Source of the DNA: Microcyclospora pomicola
Lineage: Eukaryota; Ascomycota; Dothideomycetes; Capnodiales
Direction of reading: 5' to 3'
Assembly: GCA_002786065.1 (NCBI GenBank)
Contig: NHNY01000024.1
Location: forward strand, 66,030-130,029
Length of the DNA: 64,000 nt
Shown: piece by piece, positions 9,242 to 19,592 of the stretch
How the letters are laid out: every line of letters begins with the position of its first letter
Position numbering within the stretch: position 1 is the stretch's first letter
Position numbers and translations under genes: made by a program
Notes under the pieces: generated by a model
What the model was told of the DNA's origin: nothing
The model's database searches: none
Seen by the model: the letters and a program-made list of their open reading frames with translations, nothing else

Positions 9242-12200
9242 TTATACTCTGCTGCTATACCTCGCGCTCAACCCACCAGCGCCCTTTCTTCGTACCCACC
9301 ATTTCCGGCCCTCGTCTACCCAAAGAACCAGACTCGCCATGACTACCAGGCGGAACAGGTCTCCAAGGCCAAGAGCCTCGGTCTGGAAGACAGATTGTAG
9401 CGGAGGAAAGTAGATGACCAGGCCCTGCCCCAGAAGGCTGCCTAAGACTGCGTAGTTGAACATATGATTGCCGTTTTTGCCCCAGAGAGGGATCTCGCCG
9501 AGAAGGACAGATTTGGAGGCCGAGCGGCATGTGAGAGCGTTGAACATATCGAACAACACAAATTGGGTGAATGTAAGTGTGGTGTCTCGCGAGCTGACCG
9601 AGTGTGCCGCCAGATCTTCGGCGGTAAGGTTCGAGACGTAGGTGTACAGGGTGCCGACCAGAATGATGAACGCGGACTGAAGTACGCGCCGGATCAGTCG
9701 TGGAGTGAGGACACGGGCGTTTCTTGATCGAGGGGGTTGTTGGAGCAAAGCTGGATCTACAGGCTCCACGCCGAGGGACTGGGCTGGTGGGCCGTCCATG
9801 AGGATATCTATGAGGATGAGTTAGAAACGATTTCAGCTTTGGTCAGACGGTATTAGGACTTACTAATCCACAAGATCTGCATCGCATTCAGTGGATTGCG
9901 CCACCCTCCCAGTGTACTCATCATGACTAGACCTAGAGCAGCAACACTGGTCGACAGCTGGAAAGTGAGAAAGTTTTGAATGTTGTAGAAAATACCCTTG
10001 CCCTCTTCAATGGCGCTCAGGATGGTGCTGAAATCATCGTCGGTCAGGATCATGTCTGCTGCCTCTTTCGCAACATCAGTACCCAGCTTGCCCATGCTGA
10101 TGCCAATGTCTGCCTTCTTCAACGCCGGAGCATCATTGACGCCGTCACCAGTCATAGCGACAACATCACCGCGAGACTGCAGGGCTCGAATGATCTTTAA
10201 TTTGTGGTCGGGTGAGGTGCGAGCAAAGATGGTGACTTTCGACATAGCTTGTGCAAGTTGTTCATCGCTCATCTGGTCCAGTTGGTCGCCACGTAGTACT
10301 GGTGAGCCGATAGCAGATGACATGTTGACGGGCATTCCGAGCTTCTTCGCAATCGCCACAGCCGTGGCTTCAGCATCACCAGTGATCATAATCACTTTGA
10401 CACCTCCAGCCATGAGGCGTCTTATGGACCGGTCGACGCCCTTCCGAGGAGGATCAGCCATACCTACAAGACCAGTGAAACAGAGACCCTGGTAGGTGTC
10501 CGCATCGGGTTTCGGTGTTGTTTCTCTGCTCCGACTTCGTGAAGATTGCGCTTGGCCGACGGTTCCAGAAGCGAAACTTATCACCCGCAAGCCCTCATCT
10601 GCCATCGCCTTTGCCGCTTCATTGACTTCCTGCTTGCGCTTCTCATCCAGGACGACTTCTCCACCTTGCGCTGTCAAGTAAGTATCGCATCGACTCAAAA
10701 CACGCTCAAGCGCGCCCTTGATGTATGCAGTGTCCTCGCCACTCTGGCTCTTGACGACCACACCCATCCATTTGCGCTCGCTCGAGAACGGGACCTCTCT
10801 CTTGCGTTCACCAACGCTAGCACGCACATCGTCCTCTCCAAAAGCATCGAGCAAATCCAACAACGCTACATCTGTAGGCTGACCCGCCCAGCGGCTCTTC
10901 GAATTGGCGAGCTCGTCGCTGGCTGTACTTGCGAGTACCGCAGCACTAGCTGCCGAGACTTTGTCCTGCCCATGCGAGATGAGGATGCCATTGTTCACGA
11001 TATTGGATATTCTCAATATTGCTTGCGTGATCGGTGTGTTCGGTGCCTCCTTGTGGACTGTTGTCACCTCTTGTGGCTGATCATGACCAAATCCCCACAA
11101 TTTGGTGACCGTCATATGGTTAATGGTCAGCGTGCCAGTCTTGTCGCTGCAAACAACATTGACCGAGCCAAGGGTCTCCACAGACGGAAGTCTGCGGACA
11201 ATTGCATTCCGTTTGCTCATACGCAGCACTCCCAATGCCAAAGTGACAGTGACGATGATCGGAAGGCCTTCCGGGATAGCTGCTACTGCAAGAGAGACGC
11301 CGATCTGAAACAGCTCCAGGAACTTCAGGCCGCGCCATAAGCCGACCATAACAATCAATGCAATCACGCCAAAGGACATATAGCTTAGGTCTTTGCCAAG
11401 GCGGTCCATCGATAATTGCAAGGGCGTTCGTGGTGACTCAATCTCTTGAAGTGATGCACTGATTGCGCCGAACTCCGTTTGTCCGCCCGTACCGATAACG
11501 ATGCCCTGCCCATATCCTGATCGTACAAGTGTTCCCATGAATGCGATATTGTGCTGCTCATTCAACCTCAGTTCTCCGAAGCCTCCATACTGGGGTGAGC
11601 TTTCACTGCCATCTTGTCGTGAGGGCAGAGAGACAGGATCCGCGGTTTTCGTGACTGGCTCATTCTCTCCGGTCAGATTGCTCTCATCAATACTGAGGTC
11701 TGCAGCATGGGTGATCCGGATGTCCGCCGGTACACGATCTCCTGTATGGAAGAGAACTAAATCTCCAGTTACCAGCTGAGTTGCTGAAATCGTTGTGCTA
11801 GCTTTCTCTGCTTGGCTCAACCCTGCTTTCCCAGGACCTGCCGTGTTTTCATCCTGCTGCGATCTTTCACCGCTGCTCCGAATTACATGCGCGCTGTGCG
11901 GCACCAGCTGATTCAACGCTTCCAAGCTCTTCTCACTTCGGTATTCCTGAATAAAGGCAACGGTCACTACGATAGTGACTGCAATGGCTATGGATATCGC
12001 GTCTTCGAGATTCCCCATGAAAGCCGAGATTCCAGCGCTTGCTAATAGCAGTAATATAAGGGTCTCTTGAAACTGCTTGACGAATCGTAACCACAAAGGT
12101 TCCGGCTCTTCGTGTGGCAGCTCATTCGGGCCTTGTTCGCGCAGACGTTGACCGGCATCTGAGGGGCTAAGTCCATGGCTGAGTGATGTTGATGTCCGCA

Positions 12201-12405
12201 GTGCAGCTTCATCCTGGCTCATTTGCGCATACTCGCTGGTCACCGACTGCTGTCCGGGGATCTTGACCCGACTACGCGAACGGTTGTGTTCGCGTGAGGA
12301 GCCACCTGAGCCTGATACAGGTAGGAGGGAGCCCTTTGACTTAGAAGGGCTGGAGGGACGGACATCGTTATGTAACGGCAGAACAGGTGTGCTGACTCTT
12401 GACAT
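9242..12405 (-). CDS. PMR1: P-type Ca2+/Mn2+-ATPase, Golgi type
   Basis: Two exons (12405-9864, 9807-9242) give 1035 residues. The intron (9863-9808) joins the frame as [20 protein letters not shown], a hallmark of SPCA/Pmr1 pumps. The enzyme drives Ca2+ and Mn2+ into the Golgi for glycosylation and secretion. Seen in order are a Ser-rich N-tail, the first transmembrane pair, TGE (LTGENEPV), the PEGLP motif in M4, phosphorylation site CSDKTGTLT (Asp near 421) and hinge [15 protein letters not shown], then further membrane helices. The reading frame stays open upstream to 12483 but has no ATG there (it begins with GTG), so the ATG at 12405 was chosen. An upstream spliced exon is possible. The gene diverges from RAD21. 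Confidence 0.93.
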
Positions 12406-13103
12406 GCTTCCACGGCCATCCACGCCGGGGAAGACGCTCTGTGTTTGCGGAGTAGACGACAAGTTATCCGATCGAAATGCCACCTATCTCGAGATTGGGA
12501 TGGACTTCCGGAGTGTGCGGCGACTCGGCATTGATACCTAAGATGGATTGAGGTTGCGCGTATCGTCGTGGTGATTGTATACTCGAAAGCACTGAATCAG
12601 GACAGCATGGCCATTCGTAAGCTAGGGGCAATATTAAGCGGCAACATTATGGTTCACCACTTAGGTAACGTTCCTCTGGTCGCGCTGGCTGCGGTCAATC
12701 CAGCCATCTCCGAACTTTGTTGCCGGTACGTCAAGTACAGCCTGCGCGTATAATGTCGAACGCACTCGCGACTCCAGCCACCGAGCAAGTCAGGCATCAT
12801 CACCACATCTTCACAACCAACACCTCTTCCTGCTGTACACCAGCAAACACTTCACGACACCGTTACTATTGCTCGATCTCGCTGCATAATTGGGCATTGC
12901 AGGAGCGCAATATATTCCTTGGCTACGGCATCGAACGACATTGCATGAGAACATCACATTGCTAGGGCCGCACTCGACGCGCCATTCAAAACAACGCGCT
13001 CTACCCGAAGCGCATCGCCTGTCTACCCTCCACGTTCCTTCCGATCTTTCTCGGATACGCGTGATTAGGATCGCGTTAACCAAGTGTTGCGTCTCCTTTC
13101 ATC
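12406..13103. other. Divergent promoter region PMR1/RAD21
   Basis: About 700 bases lie between the two start codons. The first 78 bases next to PMR1 are open in its frame without an ATG. An MluI box sits near the RAD21 start. No other gene was seen. Confidence 0.5.
13057..13062 (+). promoter_or_regulatory. MluI cell-cycle box upstream of RAD21
   Basis: ACGCGT lies 42 bp before the RAD21 ATG, and another copy (13370-13375) is just inside intron 1. ACGCGT is the MCB element for MBF, and cohesin MCD1/SCC1 in budding yeast is a G1/S gene. A single site can occur by chance, so function is inferred. Confidence 0.4.
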
Positions 13104-15046
13104 ATGTTTTACTCCGAGACTCTCTTGGCCAAGAACGGTCCACTGGCGCGCGTCTGGCTCGCTTCCAACCTCGAGCGCAAGCTGAGTAAACAGAATGTCT
13201 TATCCGAGAAACTGGAAACAAAGGTCCATGATATCATTGGTACTGGTCAGGCGCCCATGGCCTTGCGAATGAGTGGGCAATTGTTGTTGGGTGTTGTCAG
13301 AATCTACAGCAAGAAGGCAAAATACCTGTTGGACGATTGCTCAGAAGCACTTTCAAAGATCAGGCTGGTACGCGTGATGTGTAGCCACCGTTGTGTACAT
13401 AGGCCTTTAAGCTGACACATCTACAGGCTTTCCGTCCAGGTAGCAATGTCGATCTACCGACCAACACAGGACACATGGTCGACCCAAAGAACCTCATTTT
13501 GCAGGACACCATTACTGAGCTTGACTTGTTTCAACCACTTCCCGACCCTGACGACCTGTTTCGTGAGGACAACCTCCGTCTTCCGGGCCAAGATGCGACC
13601 CTTCTAGACTTCGGTACCAGTCAGTTTCTGCCTGACTCGCAGACACCGCGACGACAGGAGCGACGTATGCTGCTCGATGACGATGATTTAGGTCTTGATC
13701 TTGGTCTGGACGAGCCAGCAGTCCGTGATACCCCACTCACCATGGATCGAAGTATTGAAGTTGGTCGCCGTGCGCCCACTCCCAGACGCGACGATCCCAG
13801 CTTGCTCAATTTTGATGACGACCTTGGCTTGGATCTTGGTTTTGGGGACTCCACAATCGGTGGAAATACGACCATACAACCAATGAATCTTGACGAAGAT
13901 ATTCCAATGCTCAACGCCGACGATGACCTCCAGAGCGGACTTGCGAACGCTGATGTAGAAGAAGCCAATGCTACAGCACTTGCTCGTGCAGAAGCCGCTG
14001 CACTCCGAAGGCAAAGGAGCAGCGTTTCGCCGCTCTCGTCCATTCGCTCTAGTGTGGAACGTGATGTTGAGCAATCGTATCAGCAATCACAGATGCCCAT
14101 CGACGATGAATTCGACGCTACTATGGTACAAGCTGCGCAACGCGTGAAGCGGCGAAAGGTGATGCGTCAGGATGCCGAGACCGAACTACAGAACCACCAG
14201 ATTCGACAACAACAGCAAGACACGTCCGCCATCACAAAAGCGCCCTCGTTCTTGCCACGAGATCCGCTACTTTTGCAACTGATGGAAATGCAGCGCAATG
14301 GCAGCTTCGTCAGCAATATCATGGGTGATGGTAGACTGCAAGGCTGGGCTCCTGAGCTTCGCGGTATCTTATCTATGGAGGTTGTCCGCAGCGCAGGCGA
14401 GAAGAAGCGCAAGCGCGACAGCGGCGTAGCAGATCTTGGCACTGACGGCGAAGGCCAAGAGTCGCCACGATTGGAGATCCCGGAGGAAGGACTTGACGAG
14501 GGCTTTGCAGGCGCTGGGGCCGATTTTGGAGCAGACACCACTCTTCGCTCAGACGGTCTCGCCCCGATGTCGGACGGCATTGCTGCTCCTCCGCAACGGC
14601 AAGAAGACGACGAGGAAGACGAACAAGACCTCGCCGGCTCACCAGCCGCTGCATTCGACATGACCGAAGCACCTCTCCTTCACCCCGCGGACGCCGGACC
14701 CGTCTCCCTCGGTACGAAGAATGCAGTCCACCTGCTACGCGAGCAGTTCGCGCCCGGCCACGCCGCCACCTCAACCCTACCCCCCTCACCCTCCAAGCGC
14801 GTCAAGGGCGAAGTCATGTTCACCGACCTCTGCCCAGAAGCCCGCACCAGCCGGCCCGACGCCACCAAGATGTTCTTCGAGCTGCTTGTGCTCGGCAGCA
14901 AGGACGCCATCAAGGCCGAGCAGGACTCCTCCGGCCTCGGCCTCCCTATACGCGTCCGCGGCAAGCGTGGTCTGTGGGGCGATTGGGCCGAGACCAGCGC
15001 TTCGCAGATGCAGCCGTCGACACAGGAAGTGCATGTCGAGACGTGA
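13104..15046 (+). CDS. RAD21: Mitotic cohesin kleisin subunit Rad21/Scc1
   Basis: Two exons (13104-13367, 13427-15046) give 627 residues. The N-terminal kleisin domain (about 1-105) opens MFYSETLLAKNGPLARVWLA and includes LLLGVVRIYSKKAKYLLDDC, the helices that bind Smc3. The C-terminal winged helix (about 556-605) has RPDATKMFFELLVLGSKDA, which binds Smc1. The middle is acidic and disordered, with repeated Asp-Leu-Gly-Leu-Asp-Leu patches. A separase-type site SIEVGR (Arg about 202) is visible. Rad21 closes the cohesin ring holding sister chromatids. Rec8 is less likely because the N-terminal sequence is of mitotic type. The intron is phase 0. Confidence 0.93.
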
Positions 15047-15674
15047 TGCTTTGGACTTGAAGACGAGCCAGCTTGGTATGGCTTGTCATTGAGAAATCAC
15101 GAACATCGAAACTGGCACGACTATGACCCAGGAGCTAGGCGCTTGGGGCGTATTCACGGTCTCGCCCCTTCTAAAATTATGCAAACAAGACTCGTCAAGG
15201 AGAAGCTCTGCCGAGAACTTTCCGGTTCAGGGGCTCGACCCCGGGGCATATTCTGGACGCTGACCGCTGCACCTGCGCAGTGACATCTTATCAGGACATG
15301 TTCGATCGCCTCGTTTGGAGGACGAAGTCCATTGGAAGATTTTTGGAAGCACTTCTACAGGAATTGGAGGCTGTGACGCAAGCATGAATATTATTCAGTA
15401 AGATACCCCTGTCTCGAAGTCGGCGTTTTGGCGAGATGTCTGGGAGGGTCGGTAATTCGAAACATAGGCCTGGAGGCCGGATGGCGATTGAGGAATGACT
15501 TGTGTGAGATGGGAGAAAAAGAAGTCGTTATGTCTTGAGATGCCTGTTTGTACCTATCATGAGGGATATATAAATGATTCATTTCGTTACTACCTGCGAA
15601 CGCCGACGCTAAATGTCAAAACGTGTGCTTAAGTCCATATCTGCGTCATACACCCATCGTGATGCGGATCGAGC
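15047..15674. other. Convergent intergenic region
   Basis: About 630 bases lie between the RAD21 and DIM1 stop codons. A GC-rich inverted repeat GGGGCTCGACCCC at 15230-15242 could form a short hairpin. It has no T-run typical of a polymerase III terminator and no tRNA fold around it. Confidence 0.45.
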
Positions 15675-16850
15675 TCAGCTGAAATGGATCCCTTCCTGAT
15701 TGAACGCATACAGCAATTTCAGAAAATCCCCTTCGTCGCATAACCGTGATCGTTTCTCGGCCAACTGCGTATCCACCTCCAGCACTTTCTTCACTTTCGC
15801 GCGCACGAGCTCCGCTACTTTGCCTTTCCGCTTCCGGGCTGGGTTGTCTGCTGTCTTGCGTGCCTTGCGGTCGGCTTCTTCCTTGAAGAAATTCGGCACG
15901 TCGTCGTCGTCTTCCTCGGCATCATCGACGTCCATGATCTCGTCATCGCCAGCGGCCGCACTATCGATGTCCATGCCTTCCGTCGCAGCCTCGAGCGGCC
16001 CATCGTCCAGCGGGATGTCGTTCTGCGCGCAGAAGGTCTTGTAGTTCGCTTCGAGCATCTCCATCACGCTTGTGGTGCTCAAGAATGAGCTTCGCAGGAC
16101 TCGGTTCTTGCGCACGAAGGCCACCCGCAGAAGACCGTCCCATTCGTCGTATGAGATCTGAGGACGTGGGGTTTTGGGCGTGATGCGTACGACGTTGCTC
16201 TCGACCATGGGTGGGGGGTTGAAGTTGTTCTTGCCGACTTTCATCACATGGTCGACTTTGGCCCACATCTGGCAGTTGACGGAGAGTCGCGAGTAGAGCT
16301 TCTCGCCAGGTTTGGCGAACAGGCGCATAGCAAATTCGCGCTGAAACATGAGTACGCAGCTTCGTGGTGCGGGCGACGTGGCCAGCAGTTTGAACGTCAG
16401 CGGCGAAGAGATTTGGTAGGGCGTATTGGAGATGCAGACATCAAAGTAAGGGAAGGTCTCCATTTTGATGGCATCTCCAAGAATCAGTTCCAGCTTCTTC
16501 GCCTGTGGTGTTCCTTGAAACCGCTTCGTCAACTCCGCCGCCATGCGTGGATCTTGCTCGACCGCAACCACCCGTTTTGCTTTCTCGAGTATGCGTGCTG
16601 TAAGGTTGCCGGTTCCCGGACCGATCTCGAGCACCACATCCGACTGCTTGAGATCGGCCTTGTCCACGATCGCTTGAGCGACACCAGGGTTCTTGAGGAT
16701 ATGCTGGCCAATGTCTGTGTTCATCTTGAAAATGTTGTTGGCTGCGGCAGATTTGGCGGAGGACTTTGCTTTGCGCGAGGCGGCTCCAGCGTAAGGATCT
16801 GACTTTGAAACGCCGCCATTCCGACTCGGTGGACGGGCAGGTTTGGCCAT
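15675..16850 (-). CDS. DIM1: 18S rRNA adenine dimethylase Dim1
   Basis: A single exon of 391 residues. The ATG at 16850 was chosen because [10 protein letters not shown] begins a typical basic nucleolar N-tail. The frame stays open upstream to another ATG at 16982. Dim1 dimethylates two adjacent adenines near the 3' end of 18S rRNA and is needed for pre-rRNA processing. The Rossmann methyltransferase shows SAM motif [12 protein letters not shown] (residues 74-84), the acidic loop [10 protein letters not shown], and catalytic motif [12 protein letters not shown] (141-150). [15 protein letters not shown] follows, as in eukaryotic Dim1. A family-atypical acidic insert (about 293-330, with runs of Asp and Glu) precedes the C-terminal helices. 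Confidence 0.94.
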   Translation of the reverse strand: MAKPARPPSRNGGVSKSDPYAGAASRKAKSSAKSAAANNIFKMNTDIGQHILKNPGVAQAIVDKADLKQSDVVLEIGPGTGNLTARILEKAKRVVAVEQDPRMAAELTKRFQGTPQAKKLELILGDAIKMETFPYFDVCISNTPYQISSPLTFKLLATSPAPRSCVLMFQREFAMRLFAKPGEKLYSRLSVNCQMWAKVDHVMKVGKNNFNPPPMVESNVVRITPKTPRPQISYDEWDGLLRVAFVRKNRVLRSSFLSTTSVMEMLEANYKTFCAQNDIPLDDGPLEAATEGMDIDSAAAGDDEIMDVDDAEEDDDDVPNFFKEEADRKARKTADNPARKRKGKVAELVRAKVKKVLEVDTQLAEKRSRLCDEGDFLKLLYAFNQEGIHFS

Positions 16851-17597
16851 AGTGGTGAGAGGAGCTGGGGAGGAAGAATCGTAGGATAGTGGCCAGAAGA
16901 CGGAGGTCAGACGGTGTGGAGCAGAGCTGTCACCGTTGTGTTCATCACATGCATGGCCCCGGACTATTGCAATAAATTTCACGGCGTTATCGATAAGCCG
17001 TCGAACTGCTTTGAGCTTACCGCTGCAGCATGAGATAGACCACTACCGATATCTACCTATCTACCTACATATACCCCTTGCCGAGTATTCAAGGAATACT
17101 AACCAATTGCCCTTTTTATGGCACAGGCCTTGGACTGGCGAGGGTTAAGAGGTTCCGTCGATTTCTGAGCTCCGCCGTACGGGATTCGTCGATTGTCGTT
17201 GTATCTCTCCTTAACTTATAAACTTCGGAATCCATCGCTGCTTACTATGGGTTTGTAAGCACGACGATCTGTTCCGAGGAGTCCGCCAAGATGGAGAAGG
17301 TTGAAAGAACGAAGCTTATCGAGCAGACGACGGGAAGAATACTGAAGCCATCGCTGCAATGGTCCAGCCTGACTGGACGTGATAATGTGATCTGCAGCGC
17401 CCGTTTTCTCCTCTAAACGATCATCTCTGGACGTTCCGCTACAGAGCTGACCTGGCCGTCATCCAAGACGGCACGAAGACCTGCACGTAGTTCTTGGCCC
17501 AGGATCAGTAATACCAAAGGTAGATCATGCTCTCCTACAGCTCGCATGATTATCTTTACATCAACTTGATTTCTTCCTGTTCCACTCATATTCCCTT
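16851..17597. other. Divergent intergenic region DIM1/P450
   Basis: About 750 bases hold the promoters of DIM1 and the P450. A CTAC-rich stretch lies at 17051-17070. A 40-odd-codon open frame from the ATG near 17291 has no recognisable product. Confidence 0.45.
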
Positions 17598-19200
17598 ATG
17601 GCACTACTCGCTTTCATCTCCCTCGCTGTGATTGCTGGGGTCAGCTACCTTGCTTTCCAAGCTCTACAAACTCGCAACCGTCTCTCGGGCTTCAAAGGGC
17701 CTTTCCTTGCTTCCATCTCCGAGTCATGGCTCTTCTGGCAGTCGATCCGCCATCGCGTTTGTGAAGCCAATGTCGAGCAGCTTCGAAGGCATGGCGATTA
17801 TGCCCGGATCGGACCAAACTTACTGATCACGGACAATCCAGAGCTGGTCCGACATATGTCCGCTCCACGGTCTACCTGGAGGCGATCGTTTTGGTATGGT
17901 ATCTTCAAGTTTGACGCTAATACCAACAATGTCTTCTCTACTCGGGACGAAAAAGAGCATTCGTATCTACGCTCGAAACTCGGGCCTGCATATTCTGGTC
18001 GCGCGGTCGATAACCTCGAGTCCTGTATCGACACCCAGATCCACCATCTCGTCCGCTATGTTTCCAAGTATGCTGAAGCGCCGAACAGACTGATGGACAT
18101 GGTGCACATGGCGCACTACTTTGCACTCGATGTGCTCTCGGATATCGCGTTTGGAGGCGCTTTTGGATATCTGGAAGCCGACAGCGACCTCTATGAGTTT
18201 AACAAGATGACTGCCCAGGTGTTGCCGCTGCTGGAATTTGCGCTCAACCACTCTGCAGCTCACTCCTTGATGACCCACCCATGGGTCGCAGCTCTTCTAG
18301 CTCCAAAGGAGACCGACAAAGTATGTTCGATCTTTGGAGCACGACGTTATATGCTGATAGTTCTGCCCATAGCTAGGACCAGGCCGCATTCACAGCATTG
18401 CACACGAAGCGATTACCAAGAGATATGCAAATCAGGATGACAACAAGCGAGATATGATTGCACACATGATTGCACAGAATCTGTCTGCCGATCAGGCAAA
18501 GTCCGAAGCTGCTATTCAAATCATGGCTGGTGCTGATTCAACCGCGACTACCATTCAGAATACTATGCTCAAAATCATCACCAATCCACGAGTTTACAAT
18601 AGCTTACAGAAAGAGATCGACAGCTATGCGGCCCGTCAGAATCTCGCTCCAGAATCTGTCATCCAGGAGGTGGACGCTCGCCAACTCCCTTACCTGCAGG
18701 CCGTTATCTGGGAAGGCCTGCGCACTTGCGTTCCTCTTTTCGGGTTACAAACCAAGGTTGCACCTCCTGAGGGCGACACAGTCAACGGCGTGTTCTTTCC
18801 CGGTGGTACGCACGTAGCATTCTCTCCTGTATCCTTGACGACGCGTCAAGATATATTCGGACCCGACAGCGATCTGTTCCGTCCCGAGCGATGGCTTGAG
18901 GCGGACGAAGCTACACACGCTAAGTATCTCAGTACAGTGGACCTCATATTCGGTAACGGTCGATATGGGTGTCTGGGCAGGAACATTGGACTCCTGGAGC
19001 TTAACAAGGTGTACTTCGAAGTGGGTCCCTCGATCGAGCCTCCGCATGGAGAGGACATTTTACTAATGCTACATCCTCAGGTGTTGCGTCGTTTCGACTT
19101 TGCTATTGCTAATCCCTCGAAGCCGATGAAGATCAACCTAGGCCACGGAATATGGATTCAAGAAGGGATGGACGTGACTGTCACGAAAAGAAAGCTCTGA
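17598..19200 (+). CDS. Cytochrome P450 monooxygenase
   Basis: Three exons (17598-18320, 18373-19020, 19081-19200) give 496 residues. An N-terminal membrane anchor (about 1-23, FISLAVIAGVSYLAF) is followed by a Pro/Gly-poor hinge. The I-helix oxygen-binding motif is AGADSTA, the K-helix ExxR is EGLR (about 355-358), the PERW motif is FRPERW, and the haem loop is FGNGRYGCLG with ligand Cys441. The order and spacing are those of an ER-bound class II fungal P450. Overall it resembles the pisatin-demethylase-like group, but the substrate is unknown. The second intron is exactly 60 nt, has no stop in frame, and contains a TACTAAT branch site, so unspliced mRNA would stay open. No biosynthetic cluster surrounds it. 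Confidence 0.92.
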
Positions 19201-19592
19201 ACAGCTTTCCCTAAGGAAGTGCGAGAGGTATACATTAAGTTCTGCTTCTTCCTGCAAACGCTCCAACAGTCGTGATCCCAATATGCCGGAAATTTCTATC
19301 TGCTCTTTGTGATGGCTCGAATTTGTCAATAGATACTGCATACGAACACATACATCAAGCAGAAGTCTGCATTGACTTTAATGTGCAGCCTGAGGCATAT
19401 ACGTGTACCATGACGATGTGCACGGTCTCGCAGAAGTCCCACATGATACATCGACACAGCGGGGATGCTGCGACATTGGCTTCGTCTTGGGTTAACGATC
19501 AACACGTCAATTATGTCTGTATGCACCTCTGTACTTGTTTATTTTCCCTCATAATCACGGTCCTTTGCGTCTTGTAGACCATCCCATTCGCC
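19201..19592. other. Intergenic region P450/TBC gene
   Basis: About 390 bases with the P450 3' UTR and the promoter of the TBC-domain gene. No other feature was seen. Confidence 0.5.

Noticed and set aside
10546-11340. 264-codon open frame antisense to PMR1
   Set aside because: It is a shadow of a clearly conserved P-type ATPase; no known motif in its translation.
12406-12483. Longer PMR1 N-terminus starting at GTG
   Set aside because: The frame begins right after an in-frame stop and lacks an ATG; the first ATG is at 12405. GTG starts are rare in fungi.
15221-15245. Possible tRNA T-arm (GGTTCAGGGGCTCGACCCC)
   Set aside because: No acceptor stem, D-arm or anticodon arm at proper spacing, and the loop is wrong.
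17291-17420. Short open frame from the ATG near 17291
   Set aside because: About 43 codons, no recognisable product, no splice continuation into the P450.
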